Source: Rhyacophila brunnea
Lineage: Eukaryota; Arthropoda; Insecta; Trichoptera; Rhyacophilidae
Length of the DNA: 64,000 nt
NCBI GenBank assembly: GCA_022495005.1
Contig: JAGYXB010000827.1
Coordinates: forward strand, 124,001 to 188,000
Direction: 5' to 3'
In this document: piece after piece, positions 31,736 to 44,454 of the stretch
Numbering within the stretch: the stretch's first letter is position 1
How the letters are laid out: the number at the start of each line of letters is the position of its first letter
Program-made: the position numbers and the translations under genes
Notes under the pieces: model-generated
What the model was told of the DNA's origin: nothing
Seen by the model: the letters and a program-made list of their open reading frames with translations, nothing else
Database searches by the model: none

Positions 31736-33010
31736 ATTACAATACAAAGCTTTTTTTATTTGATTAATCATGAATTAATATCATTTCAACTTGAAAATTC
31801 ATGTATTTTATGAATGATTATAAGTACTTACCTAGTTATACTTATATTCACTCTATGTCAGTTCAAAGAAGGTATTTTAATATGTATATTATAAGTACTT
31901 TCATTGAATGTGATATTTACTTATGTATCCAGTAAAAATATGATGAATCTTGTGATTTATAAACTGGTTTATAAATATAAGATTCACAAATCTTCAATCT
32001 GTAAAAAGCAAATAAGTTTTTTGAATTTTACAAGCGCCAGTCGGCGCGTACGGTATGTAAGCAAATTTATTGTGAATTATTATTTTTATTACGGAATGTT
32101 TTCGAGTCTGTATCCGCTCGTCAAAGTGAAAAATATGTATAATTTATCAAACGAAAAGGTTTCTTTGCGCTAAACTCAAACAAAACTACAAGAAAAACAA
32201 CGAACGCCCTTTAATCTACTTGAGACGTAACACCTATAAAAAAAATCCCGTAAAACTTTTACATTATCGAAAAGAAACTTAGCGTTCTTAAAAAAAACAC
32301 TTTACATATGATTACGCCTTGAAAGGGATAAACAGTTTCCTACTTTTTTTTCCTCAAGTTTTTATTTAAGTATCACATTTTATATTGATACATTAGGTAT
32401 CGTGAGAAGAAATTTTACACTGCGCGTCTGGCATATAAATTTTCTCAAAGAAGACGTCGTAGATTGGCCATACAAGATATTTTTAAAAATCGATAGCGGC
32501 CGATATTATATAAGAGAAGATGTGTTTTATTTCAGGAAAAGTTCACGCCGACAGTTTTGTAACAAGTTTTTGAAAACTCGATAGAAACAGAAAGTTTGTG
32601 TGCGATTCTTAATCAAAAACTACTAAATATAGAATCGTATCTCTATTATTATTTATGAATCAAAAATACTTTACACAATAAAGATAAAATCTTTCTACCG
32701 TGATCATAATATTATACAATATTATTAGCATGAAAACCATTGATCAAGTTGATAAATATTATATTTTGAGGTAAATTTATCAACTACTGGGTTTGGCTTA
32801 TATCGTTAAATAAACCTCACGGAAAAAGTTCTCTTCTCTTGTATGTGAACTGACAAAATTTTTGGTGAATAGACATGTGAAATTTTAACAAAGAATTGTT
32901 TAAATTTAATTTATAAAGATCATGACAAATTTCATCGGCATAGCAAACTATTCTCAATTGATTACATACAATTTACAGCTATTTATACTAAAAGTTTCTT
33001 CTTTCTTTTG
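31736..33010. other. Unassigned AT-rich DNA
   Basis: No recognised gene. ORFs 31904-32173 and 32402-32584 are low-complexity and show no motif. Confidence 0.45.
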
Positions 33011-33234
33011 ATGTCCGATCCTTATAGGATCATGTGGGTCTTCACAGAGTGGAGGTTTGTATTAACAGATTTTTGTTTTCACTAAAATTTGATGTTAGTC
33101 ACTTGCTTAACCTATTAATCCATACTCTAACTCCAAATACAAATTTAAAAATAATATGTGTATTTTCCAGACCAAGGATTCAAACCTGGGACCTACGACA
33201 TTATAAGTCGACTAATAAGCTGCTCGGTCACTGT
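33011..33234 (-). repeat. SINE-1 copy
   Basis: Minus-strand copy with both ends: GTCCGATCCTTATAGGATC at the 3' end, a CACAGAGTGGAGG block, the core and AATATGTGTATTTTCCAGACC. The tRNA-like head is degraded (ATTCAAACCTGGGACC at box B, GTCGACTAATAAGC). Confidence 0.85.
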
Positions 33235-34784
33235 AAGAAAAATTGATTGATAAAATAATATTGTATTGAAAACATAAAATTAATTATCATATACTAGCAA
33301 ATATTAGCAGGTGATGGTACTACCTGTCTACATTATCATACGTCTTCTCTTTGTTTCCTCTTCTTCATACTGTTACGTATATGTTCTGTCTTAATGTCTT
33401 TGTTCTAGTATCTAAGACTCAATTATTTCTCTGTGAGCTGCTGCATCAGCCTGGCGGAGACTTTGTATAGTCTACTGACTTTGGTTTTTCCTCATTCACA
33501 ATGATTCTATTTTTTTATTGATTGTGTATGTTACCTGTCTAAGGTTACAGTAAGTTACAGCACCATATCCTTATTATAATTACCCTTAAATCTATTGTTT
33601 AATACACTAATTTCATGATACTCCAATCATTCTATATAATGAGAGTATCATTTTTTTTCACAGCCCGATTAAAATAAACGATTCCTCAAGTTTACAATTT
33701 GCGTTTACGTAATATGTATGTATGATACTTATGTTTTCTTCCTACTTAGCTCTTTTTAACCCATTTTCATATGTTTTCTATCGGGTTACTGATAATTAAT
33801 TATTCAAGACAAATAGACATAAATAAATTAATAAAATTCTCTGTACACAAGATGTTGATATGTATTGTATAAACAATATTTTTTTTATTCCGTACATACA
33901 TTGACCATCATGTTAGAATAATTTATATTATTATCTACTATCTGTGGAATCTTTGTTGATTATAACTTTTGGTTTTCTCTGTTTTTATAATACAGTAACC
34001 GTGTTTTTCTTCAATACAATAAAGTAAAATGAAGGCACCTATGTATTTTTTATTAGATTATGCGTACTGGCCAATCGCTGTAAAGTTATTATACTATTTT
34101 TTTTACTAATGAGTAATAATTTTAAAAAAATCGTTACAAATACTGCTAATCTAAAATCAAGGCATGTTTAATGATTGGTTTTACTTTAGTATGTTTTGTT
34201 TTATTGCAATTATCGCTGTTTTTTTTCATATATTAAACAAATAATAATTGATATCACTAATTTGTTAGTAGGATAGCTGCAAAAATATTTTATCTATCAT
34301 TGTATTCAACTAGCTCTGATAAGCCAAAGTATGTAGAATAAGTAAATGTTAACTGTATTTTATTTTAAGTAATAAGATTTAAATTCAATTTAGATTATAT
34401 TATTTCCTTTGATATTTCCTGATCAAAGGGCATTCATTATATTAAAATATTACTGACATTTGCAATTTTATTTTATAATATAGTGTTTGTATTTTATTTC
34501 AATTAATATGGTTATATTGAATTTAGATTTTACTGACAAGGTTTATGTATTTTTCATTTTATATGAGCATATTCAAACATCATTTTCAGACTATCGCTAT
34601 GTCTCAGATGTAGATTTTTATACAACACGTAAGCGATAAAAACACAGTATGATGACTTATTATTTTATTACTTTAGTAAACAAATAATTCATTTTATTAA
34701 TTGTTATATAATTCTCTTCTTCTTTGGGTTACTTTCCTGATAGATTTTTGATACAACTATGCCTATCGTATTTTTCTAGTATTT
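33235..34784. other. Unassigned AT-rich DNA
   Basis: No recognised gene or repeat. 33330-33500 is pyrimidine-rich. Confidence 0.5.
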
Positions 34785-35925
34785 GATTATTTATTTATTT
34801 AAGAATACAAAATATTGTGGACATAACAAATCTAAATTCAAGACGTACACAACATGAGATTTACATTATAAGTCAAACATTACCCTCACGAGAGAGAAGA
34901 AAATATAGAAAAAGATATATATATATATATATAATAACAATAATAATAACAAAAAAAAAATCAAAACATACTTAAGTACAATTTAATACAGAGAAATATA
35001 ATTTTTGAGAACGAAAAACATACAATTTTATACAGAAAAATACAGTTTCAAAAACAAAATGCAAAGTACATCATTGAAAATGTCTATGTCTTTAGGGAGC
35101 GCATTTACTAATCTTGCACCCCTCGCTAATGGTGCCTGATAGGCTTGACACAAGGAAACGGTTCCAATCCAGAATAAATAATGGCTGCGACTACGTAGGT
35201 AATTGACAGGCACATGAAAATTCAAATTCATTAGGACACCAGGATTGGAAACCATCCCTCGCGATTACAGGCAAAAGTGTTTCAACAGCAGAAGAGACCG
35301 ACGAGATTCAAGAGAGTGAAAAGTAAGCATGCCTTGTAGAAAGGTAGTTGGAAAATAACCATCTGACGAATTATCGAAAGGAAAATAGTTAAATGTTTTA
35401 AAATAAAGACATCGAAGAAATTCATTCTGGACGCGTTCTAAAATAAGTTTATAGGAAACCTCATAAGGACACCAGATAATCGACCCATATTCAAGAATGC
35501 TACGCACTAATGAGACGTAGAGTGTATGTAATTCATTAGGATTCTTGAATGGTTTGGATTGTCGCATGATGAATCCTAGAAGCTTACTCGCGCGTAGAGC
35601 CGTGGAAGTTATATGCGAGTGAAAGGATAATGAAGAATCAAAAATTATTCCAAGATCTTTCGCCTCAGATTGACGTTTTAAAGATTTTTTTAACATAATA
35701 TAATTATATTTAATCGAGGTTCTTGACCTAGAAAAAGTAATAAAAAAGCATTTGTCAGTATTAAATTCTAATTTATTCTTTTTTGACCAACTTTCAATTG
35801 AACAGAGATTTTGCTGTAACATGCAACAGTCCAACTCATTGCAAATTGGTGCATATAATTTCAAATCATCTGCAAAAAGTAAAAATTCTACTCCATCCAT
35901 GGTTTCATAATCAGATATCATCGGT
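34785..35925 (-). pseudogene. Jockey-like LINE, 3' half with 3' UTR
   Basis: 5'-truncated minus-strand copy. The 218-codon ORF 35265-35921 starts within the reverse transcriptase just before the active site: FADDLKLYAP at 16-25, then IESWSKKNKLEFNTDKC, AKDLGIIFDSSLSFHSHI, YVSLVRSILEYGSIIW and ERVQNEFLRCLYF, all characteristic of Jockey-type reverse transcriptases. A frameshift near 35260 moves the C-terminus into ORF 35028-35255 (PVNYLRSRSHYLF, ARGARLVNALPKDIDIFND). An AT-rich 3' UTR includes a TA microsatellite (34914-34935) and ends with AAATAAATAAATAA at 34786-34802, a typical simple 3' tail. Active-site FADD is retained but the protein is incomplete, so it is dead. Confidence 0.9.
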
Positions 35926-35954
35926 TATGTAATGTACACCAATCTAACGCCTCT

Positions 35955-36290
35955 AAAGCATAGTCTTCGTTTAATATATGCTCTCCGTGATGATGTATGG
36001 ATCGAAAACAGACACTCTAGTATATAAATTAAGAATTGAATAGCCCAACAATGGAATGATCAATTTTAAAAATATCTTTGAAGGATAAAATTAGAAATGC
36101 AAATATCCATTGGTGTACAAAATCTACAAAAATCGTCCATCACATCTCAGAATTTAAGTAGCAGTGGGTCAGCTAAGTCAGTAGAAAAGTTTATCGATGC
36201 AAAATAAAGGAATGTAGGAATTTAAAGAATTATCAAAGCATTGTGAAGATACTAGATAAACGGATTACATCAGGAAAAACACATTCCTGA
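35955..36290 (+). pseudogene. Decayed LINE fragment (post-RT region)
   Basis: Starts with SVMMYGSKTDTL and YKLRIE, then in a second frame RIAQQWNDQF and a series of residues matching the usual order YGSETW, R.AQRAMER, KDRIRN.DIR, WQWAGHV of RTE-like and similar LINE proteins. Several frameshifts and stops. It lies next to, but in opposite orientation to, the Jockey-like copy, so it is a separate insertion. Confidence 0.65.
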
Positions 36291-37384
36291 ATGTAGTAAC
36301 AGTTAGAGCATGATAATATGATAAATTAGCATTTCCTAAGTGAAGTTATTAACCTATTGATCCACTTCCAAATTTATTCAGAAGCCTCGAAATTCCAAAA
36401 TGGTGGACATAATTGATTTGAATTGAATTTTCTATAATAAGCGTTTGATTTTTTGTTTTAAAATATATTTTATAGTACTGAATACTAATTCTAAGTTAAA
36501 TGTTATATTTTGTAATTTAAAGTCTATAACTACCAATATGGTGACAATATCAATTGTTTTAAATGTATAAAATGTTTTATATCTTCTAAAACTTTGCTTT
36601 CTTGTTGGATTTTCCCAGTTATACCTAATACTGAATTAATATTGATAAATACGAGAGTGTTCGTCTATATGTAAAATAAAAAATAAGAATAATTAACTAC
36701 TGTGATTAGATTATATTAAGATAAATATTTACATACTTCTTCCTAAATTATTGTCGAATCTTCATAAGTATAGTAAGTATATATTTTATGTATTGGATAT
36801 TTTGAAAGTGAGTTATTATTTCATTTATACAATATAATATATCTTTCAAATAAGTTGTAACATAGAATATCGATACCTTACAACCCATATGAATAATACT
36901 GTTTAAAATAAAAAAATATATTTAATAAAGTCATACGTCGATGCAGGTTGAATAAACAATAGTCGTTCCTCTTAGGCAAAAACACTGGTAGGAGTTATGT
37001 ATAATAGAAATAGACGTAATGCAGAAGGCTTTGTGCTGGACCACTGTTAGATGGAAGTAGCTGGAGCCGGCTCGCAGTCATTCAGCGAACCGCGACAACC
37101 GGGCTACCCCACATAATCAGTGGAGTGCTGGCATGCTGCACGTGGATTTATTTGACAGGGATGCAAGACAAAGTTAATTATACTTCTGAAAATTATAAGT
37201 GGTTTTTGTTTTATTAATTTATTAATAATCGTTCCCATTAAATACGTGCACTAACTTCATATTTTAGTTACCTTTATTATTATAATAATACTTTTTAAAG
37301 TGTAGATAAATATTATATCTTTATTGTTATAATTTTACTTGTATTATTAAATTTCTATAAAATTTTCACTCTTCAATGGATTTA
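36291..37384. other. Unassigned DNA
   Basis: Mostly A+T. 36955-37160 is GC-richer (GGAGCCGGCTCGCAG region) and may be another retroelement scrap, but I could not recognise it. Confidence 0.4.
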
Positions 37385-37505
37385 TGGTTTATTAACATTT
37401 TTACAGGGCATTTGATCAATACTTAGGTTTCATACTCTGAATTACACACGCATTGAAAGAAAATAAAACGAAATTCTTGCCAAGTTAAATGCCTTACCAA
37501 CAACC
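37385..37505 (-). repeat. Degenerate SINE-1 fragment
   Basis: Shows the core ATACTTAGGTTTCATACTCTGA and TTGCCAAG in the SINE-1 order, without clear ends. Confidence 0.4.
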
Positions 37506-37602
37506 GAAAATATCTCTTTATAAAACAATACCATAGAAGGTCTTACCATCAAACTCAAATATTAATCAAAATTTGTAAAAAATATATAATAATTATTATA
37601 GT

Positions 37603-37702
37603 AAAATTGAAGAATATGTTGAAACGTTATTATTACCCGGTTTTACCAGTTATGACTGGTAAAACTGGGTAATAATAACGTATCAACATGTTTTTCAATT
37701 TT
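37603..37702. repeat. Near-perfect 48-bp inverted repeat (hairpin)
   Basis: 37603-37650 and 37655-37702 are inverted copies with four or five mismatches, separated by TATG. The innermost part (CGTTATTATTACCC ... TTTTACCAGT) pairs almost without fault. The transcript would fold into a single long stem. It may be a minimal palindromic MITE or a hairpin RNA precursor; nothing decides between these here. Confidence 0.85.
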
Positions 37703-38334
37703 CTTGTATCACTTCATAATTCATAACAAAGTTGATAAAGCTTACAATGTAAATGAAGTGTCTTGTCAAATTAAAACAATTTCATACGCGGTGAATACAA
37801 AGTTACACAACTACATTTCCAAAGTATCACAAGTTATATCCAAGTAAATGCTGAATTCGTTGACAATACGTTGGTGAGTATTTAAATAGGCTAAGTAAAA
37901 TACTAATTCATTATTAATGAATAAAAATAAATCAAATGAAATTTTAAATAACACATTTCAAATAATTTAGAGCCCTTTTTCCAATGATAATACTATCACA
38001 TTAATGGTGTTGATTAACATTTATTGATGTAAAGACGATGTATTATTTAAAATAAGATGCAATATATAAAATTTATTCTACATCATTCAACAAATATCAG
38101 GACTGACTTCATGCTCTTGACAGTATCTTCTATTAGTTTAAAACGTCTTAAATGTTATTAAAGTATATAAAATAAGTATCAGGTATATATTAGATTATTT
38201 TGGTAGGAGGCTAGGGGCTCTTGATACTTTCATCTATGTGAACTGTGAAATGCAGGGGTCGCTTGAGATATATAATTAGGTCATTCAAAAAAGTCACAAT
38301 AATTATTGTATGGTATGGACTAATAAAACATGAT
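37703..38334. other. Unassigned AT-rich DNA
   Basis: Nothing recognised. Confidence 0.5.
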
Positions 38335-38735
38335 AAAGAAACTGACATTTAGGTAGCCTTGAAAAGCGTAGTCGTAGTCAACCTCATACAAGATAGAGTG
38401 ATTGTGTCGAGCTAGATTTAAAAATCTTGAGTATCCAAAAATGTAGAGAAGCAGATGATAGAAGAAGCTTAAGACTTACAAAGTGTTGTAGCGTCAGAAA
38501 GAAGAACAAGATATTATTTAAGGCTTTGAAATGGAGATGGGCAGTCCAAATAACCATAAAAATAAATCAGCGCAGGATAAATCTAAAGGGTTGCCAAAAA
38601 CCCGTTAGATTGATGAGATAATCAAGTTTAGCATAAGTATGGGCTATAAACGACAGAGAATCAAGAACATTGGCGATAAAAAGGAGACAGCTTCTTTCAG
38701 TAATGGATCGATATTGATGATATTAGTTAGTAGCA
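38335..38735 (+). pseudogene. LINE 3' terminal fragment
   Basis: Contains ALKWRWAVQITIKINQRR, CQKPVRLMR, then a second frame with WAINDRESRTLAIKRRQ and MDRY, matching the LINE tail order (LKWRWAGH, GRP.RRW.D, W...A..R..W...EA). It ends with a GATGATATT-like short repeat near 38715. 64 codons (38427-38621) remain open, but the whole is decayed. Confidence 0.65.
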
Positions 38736-40199
38736 CTCTCTGCGAAATATTTTTTTTAGTAAAATTATGTTTATTTTTTGTTGAATTTATTTTCCATCTT
38801 TATCCATACGTATAATAGGTTAATTTTACCTATGTATGTTTTACCTACTACCACTGATATTAACACAATGAATCTAGATGTATGTACATCAGCTGTTGTT
38901 CCCGAGACGTAATATTGCTGTGGCAGAGTGAATTGAGATTTTACGAGAGGATTACACAGCGAGTTTTCAGCTTGTTTGCATTTATTTAATACGATTGACG
39001 GTGCAGCATAAATTTTGATTATAAAATAACTGCCGTGAAGTATAATATAAACACAATTGAAACTACTTTTCTTTAAACATGCCTAATAATATAATATTAT
39101 ATTGACTTTATAGTTTAGTTTAGTATAATATTACTACCATATTACCGTTAATAATAAATTCTTATATAACTAAAAATGAATATCTTCCGTTTCAATAACG
39201 GTTAAAAATATAATTAAAAACTCAGTTTTGCGAGTGAATATCAGTCAAGTATTATTCTCTAATTTCATCTTTTTAATCAGTTTTCGTAAATCATAATCCC
39301 ATCCCATCTTGGTGAAAGTTTATCGAAATATTCAGTAAAATAATTTAATGTGACCACACGAAAATGCACACATACGAGTAGGTATATTGAATTATTTTTT
39401 CAATCATCAATATACATCATTATTTAAGTTTCTCATTATAGTTTTATTAATAAAATAACTTTACCAATGCTTCAAAAAAGCACAATGAAAATGATAAAAA
39501 AAACAACAGGTTTATAATGTATGTATGTTAATTTTTGTCAATTCTTGATGGAAAAATATTATATTAAGTAATTATAAAAGTAAATATTTAAAACTTTATC
39601 CATATGGTCACCTTTGAATGATATCGTCACATAGTGCGGTAATAAACAGAAGGATTTTTCATTAAATTGACAATGGACTCAATGGATTTAATTAAATAAA
39701 ATTCATTCATGAAAATTGTACCATTATTTATAACTATCATTTATATTATAGTAAAAATCAGATGTTTTGGAAAAAAATATTTTACCTCATATTCATTACA
39801 CTTTGATATTATATTGTGCTACTGTAGAATAAAATTAATAAAAATAAAATTTACTTTACAGCTTGATAGTTTACTGTAAAGATGGTAACTACGTATTATT
39901 ACATATACATCAATCGACAATGTCTGGTTAAGGCGAATGAAACCGGTCGTGATGTTTATTTATGAATGTGAAATAAGTACTTACTACATGTAGGGCTTTA
40001 TTTTTTCAATGCAAATTTCTTTCCACATTGAATTGACAATAAACACCATTTAAAAAAATAATTTTCCAAAAATAATAATTTTTATATATCAAGATATTTG
40101 TTTTATATTTATTTAAAGTATAGGACATAGGTAATCATATTTGTTTTTTAATATTTTATTCATCCGATAAATTAGTAATACAGTTCTTTTAACCTATGT
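38736..40199. other. Unassigned AT-rich DNA
   Basis: No gene recognised. Confidence 0.5.
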
Positions 40200-40373
40200 G
40201 CCAGGTCTAGCAAATACATATATAGTTTTTCAATTTGTGTTTGGCGTCAGAGTATGGACCTATTAGGTTAAGTAAGTGGCTAACATCCATTTCTTGTAAA
40301 AACAAAATCTGTTAATTAATACAACCTCTACTCCGTGGAGGCCCATATAAACCTTTAAGGATCGAACATTGTG
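40200..40373 (+). repeat. SINE-1 copy (headless)
   Basis: Plus-strand copy starting at CCAGGTCTAG, with AGAGTATGGACCTATTAGG, the TTCTTGTAAAAACAAAATCT block, the CCTCTACTCCGTGGAGGCCC dyad and a degraded AGGATCG end. Confidence 0.85.
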
Positions 40374-40520
40374 AAATAGTAATATTTATCCTTAAATGAC
40401 TCTTACAAAGAAATTCCAGTAATAAAATCTTTTGACCAATTTAATAATATAAGTATTGGAAATGCAATGCTTAAAATGATTTAGGTACCAATAAAGTAGA
40501 CAGTCATAATTTAGTAGACA

Positions 40521-40780
40521 ATTTGCACCGTGAGTGTAAAACCAATGCATCTGCAAATTTTTCAATTTCGAGATTAAATGCAAAACAACTGCAAAAGTCG
40601 TGAACTTGATAATGTAAAAGTGAAATAACTGAAAGAACATGCAATATAATGTAGGTATAAACCAAATATTATGATTTTTTTAGAAACTCTATTTCTCCTA
40701 ACAAAACGAAGACTTCAAACCCTAATATATCCAAAATATGTCTTTTGCAGATGCCTTGGATTTACACTCACGGTGCGAAT
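40521..40780. mobile_element. Small MITE-like inverted-repeat element
   Basis: Inverted ends of about 37 bp: TTGCACCGTGAGTGTAAAAC and ATGCATCTGCAAA on the left (40522-40557), with the complement TTTGCAGATGCC and TTTACACTCACGGTGCGAA on the right (40744-40780). About 260 bp in all, A+T-rich interior, no coding potential. Only one copy in the window. Confidence 0.7.
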
Positions 40781-41309
40781 TATGTATAAATATTTTTTAT
40801 TATAATTGTATAAAAATCTAAAAATTAGGAACGAAATATAATAATATTATAAATAATATACTTAATATTATGTTAACATTATATATAGCATTAAATTAAA
40901 ACTCTTGCTTTATAAAAGATCGATATCATAATAAAACTGTGCAAAGCTAGTTTATTTTAATTGTTAGTGTAAATATCCATATATTTTTTTTAAATTATAT
41001 GGTTTCAAGTATATCATAGTATGATTAAAACAAATGATAAAATTCGTTAAATATATTTGTTTAAATAAAAAACATGTCATGATTATTTAAATTCATTTAT
41101 TTTAAATCCATTATTTCCTTAAGATTGTATCGATGTATTTTTGTGTCAATTTAGAGAAATAGCTACTGTTGAGAAACTAATTAAATTCATAACAGCTATG
41201 TCATATTACAAGTTTTCTTTTATGATAGTATTATCTTATTAAAAATTCTCAGAAACGCCTGAAATTAAAGACGTCTGGAGCCTACATAAATTTCTATTGC
41301 CGCCTAAGT
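40781..41309. other. Unassigned AT-rich DNA
   Basis: Nothing recognised. Confidence 0.5.
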
Positions 41310-41580
41310 ATGTGATTTAGTGCGTCCGTAGGGTTTGCGGACAGTCAGTTATGCCCTGGTTAACGATGGACTTCTTCATGGCGCCGCTTTGTCAGCGAGG
41401 CTCTTTGTAGAAGTGGCCCATTAGGCCTCGCACGGAGAACAAATTACATATTCCGGCCGCGCTAGGGAACGTCTCTGCGGCGGACAAAGACTTCACTGGC
41501 AACACCGACCTACTGGCCGGCGACTAAAATGCATCGAGCGATTATGCTCGCCGAAGTTCCGCCAATGTCGTTATCAAGTT
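41310..41580. other. CpG-rich island, unidentified
   Basis: The strongest GC/CpG island outside the RTE-like element, with CGGCCGCGCTAGGGAACG near 41455, GGCGCCG near 41380 and CGGCGGACAAAG near 41480. No long ORF, no recognised protein or RNA. It could be a conserved regulatory region, an old non-coding exon or a repeat of GC-rich type. Confidence 0.45.
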
Positions 41581-41774
41581 ATCAGCAAAGTTTTAATAGA
41601 GGTAAATGAAGTTCTGATAACTTGATTTTAAGGTGATTCATTCAAGAATTATGGTCTTTTAGTATGATCAAGTAATCCTTCGCGGAAGTTATTTTTTATT
41701 TGACTCAATATTGCAATATTATTCTCGGCCGCCTCCTGAAGATTATTTTACGATAAATATAAGTATGTTAATTA

Positions 41775-41903
41775 CTTGATAAAAATAGACCCATATTGAG
41801 GATTAAAGCACACATTGAAAAACCACATATATTTTTTCCAGACACATAATTCGAATCAGCAACCCACAATTTCATAAGCGCACACTTTATCTCTCGTCCA
41901 TCG
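41775..41903 (-). repeat. Degenerate SINE-1 fragment
   Basis: Keeps CACATTGAAAAACCACATAT, TTTCCAGACAC, ATTCGAATCAGCAACCCA (box B complement) and ATAAGCG in the family order. The rest is eroded. Confidence 0.55.
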
Positions 41904-42018
41904 CTATACTTAGTATATTAAACTATAGAAATACTTTCAGCCAAATAATCATAATATCTAATATATAAAAAACTATAAGTATTATAGCCAATTTTATTAA
42001 TAAATAATAATTAGAAGA

Positions 42019-42460
42019 TAAAAATAACTTTTTATTTACAACGTTTTTAAATTTTTTGTAGAATCATATAAACTTGACTTGACTAGCTTAAACGATCATA
42101 GAATACTGAAATGTCATATTGACATTTCATATTGATTTCCATAGTAACACACGTATATATTAATAATTTAGTTGCTAGGACCCCAGACCGCTAGCAACCA
42201 ATAATAGTGGATTGGATTACGGATTTCTTCCGAAATAACTTTTCATACAAAACAGAATTAACTGAAAATGAATTCAATTCTACTTAAAGATGGCTAAAAG
42301 TATAAAAAGAATGCATTAGCATCGTGTTCTGATATATTCTAAAAGTTTCAAATGTCTATCTAGTCGGGAAGTTAGTTAAAAATCGAATGCAAGATTTGTA
42401 CCGGATAAACAACCACCGGACAAATAAGAATACGAACTAATAAAAACGTTGTAAAATACA
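42019..42460 (+). mobile_element. MITE-A copy 2
   Basis: Inverted ends ACAACGTTTTTA (42038-42049) and TAAAAACGTTGT (42441-42452). The interior is nearly identical to copy 1 in long blocks but retains TTGCTAGGACCCCAGACCGC, itself part of a small GCTAG dyad. Also has a short duplication near 42400-42420 (CCGGATAAACAACCACCGGA). Non-coding. Confidence 0.75.
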
Positions 42461-43344
42461 TTGATCATTCTACTTAATCTAATAATCGATTATTGTCCTT
42501 AAAAATTGTATTAACTGTTCCACATAATAGATAGCATACCTATTTTAACATAAAATTCGAGATTGTTTTTCATCATATATATTATGATATAAATAAAAAT
42601 ACATGGTAAAATGTACCTACCTAGAATTTATTTCTATATAACATATTAATATAGTAAAAGGGTGTAAAAATTGAGTTAACTATATATTGTAATGTATCTA
42701 ATATACAATTTACACAATATTATTGTCTACATCTACAATATACTCGTACCTAGATCATTTACAATAGCTTAAGTATTGCTAAACAATTATTAATATTATA
42801 TTTACTATTTTTTTTACTACATTTTTAATGTGGATAATTTGCAAACGCAATTTTTATTTCGTTTAAATATTGGAGTAAAAATGTAAGTAGTTTTATTATG
42901 CTTTTAAGCGAAAAATTGATATATTATAACTATTATAATATAAGTGCACTATTTTCTTTATTGAAATTTTTGGTGAACTTTGGATTAATAACAATCAAAT
43001 GTCTGTCTAATAAATCGTTTATGTACCTACCTACACATCCAGTACTGTATAAACAATATTAATTGTCTTTATAATTAAAAAAAAACGTTAGCAAAATAAA
43101 CTAATAAAAAAAGAATTTTTAAATATTATTTAAATCCATTTTAAAGTAAAGTTATAAGTGTTTTATATATTCTAAGAACAATAAAAGTTGATGTGATTCA
43201 AATTAAAAATACTTACCAGAATTAAATATTATCTGTGCATAGAATAAAACCACTTCAACACGATTTGTTAATAAAAATAATACTGTAATGTCATTATAAA
43301 CCTCTACACATTAAGAATGAGAAGTTTTCATTGACAGTCAACAA
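42461..43344. other. Unassigned AT-rich DNA
   Basis: Nothing recognised. Confidence 0.5.
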
Positions 43345-43500
43345 AAGCGCGATGTTGTAAGACTGCTACGGATTGCTACGACTGGCTACGGCGGGGTCTA
43401 CACGCACTGACTGCCGGGCACGTTATGAAGTAAACTTCCCTCCGTAGCTGCACTTATAGTCTCGCAGGGCTGCTACGAGTATCTACGGCATGTCTACGAA
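43345..43500. other. GC-richer patch with repeated GCTACG
   Basis: Contains CTGCTACGGATTGCTACGAC followed by TGGCTACGG at about 10-bp spacing (43361-43391), and GCTGCTACGAGTATCTACGG later (about 43469-43488). Partly degenerate short tandem repeat. No coding signal. Confidence 0.5.
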
Positions 43501-44454
43501 TATAGCTTTGTAAACAGTATCTATTCAGAAGAGTATGCGATTACTTTGTTATTTTTTATTCACAATATTATTGCGTTATCAAGATCTGATATTATATTAT
43601 TTTATGAAGTTTTTATTTATCTTCAATGTTTCATATTATTAGAAGGCGCCTAAATGTATGATACCATATTGTATACTTAAAAACACAGGAAAATAAGATG
43701 TTTTATATTATATCAAAATGTATTTTAGTTGTTTGATGAAAAATATATTATTTATCAGTTCATTAAAAAAAAACTGTTGACCTGAAAAAAATGAATGCTT
43801 TTGAATCATATCAGTTTTAATATTATCATAGACATTTATTTTATCGAAAATTATTAACTGATTAATACTACATACAAAAATGGTTAATATACTTACAGAA
43901 AATATAAAAATGTTGGATTCTTAATTAAAGAAAATAATTTTGAAAAACTTCAAAAATATACTTATTAGAAATAATTCTAAAAAAATGGACCAAATGAGAC
44001 TAATATTAGTTAGAGTCCTACTTGGTTCAAATTTTTTTCTTTTTTTTTCTAATATGTAAGTTTCAGAAATTTAAAAAAATGTGTATTTTTAATATACTTA
44101 GGTATCAAATTGAGACCAAATTGTTTTCAAAAGTACTATGTTATATTTAGTTTAAACTTGTAAATGTATACTATTTTTCAAAGCTTATTTTAAATTAACA
44201 AAATAATTATCTACATTAAGTATTTTCATGCCAAAAAAATGTTACGTAGAAAAATACTCATTGAAGCTATTTTAGGTTGTAAATGTTATAACTATTACTA
44301 AATTAAAAGAAGATATCGTTTTATTTTGTAAGTAACATAACATAATATATACAAGAAATTATTGTTTATTCATATAGCCTTGATAATGATATTACAGCCG
44401 AACTAGTTATCGACTTATAAAATAACTAAATTTGTGAATTATCTACATTATATT
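43501..44454. other. Unassigned AT-rich DNA
   Basis: Nothing recognised. Confidence 0.5.
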
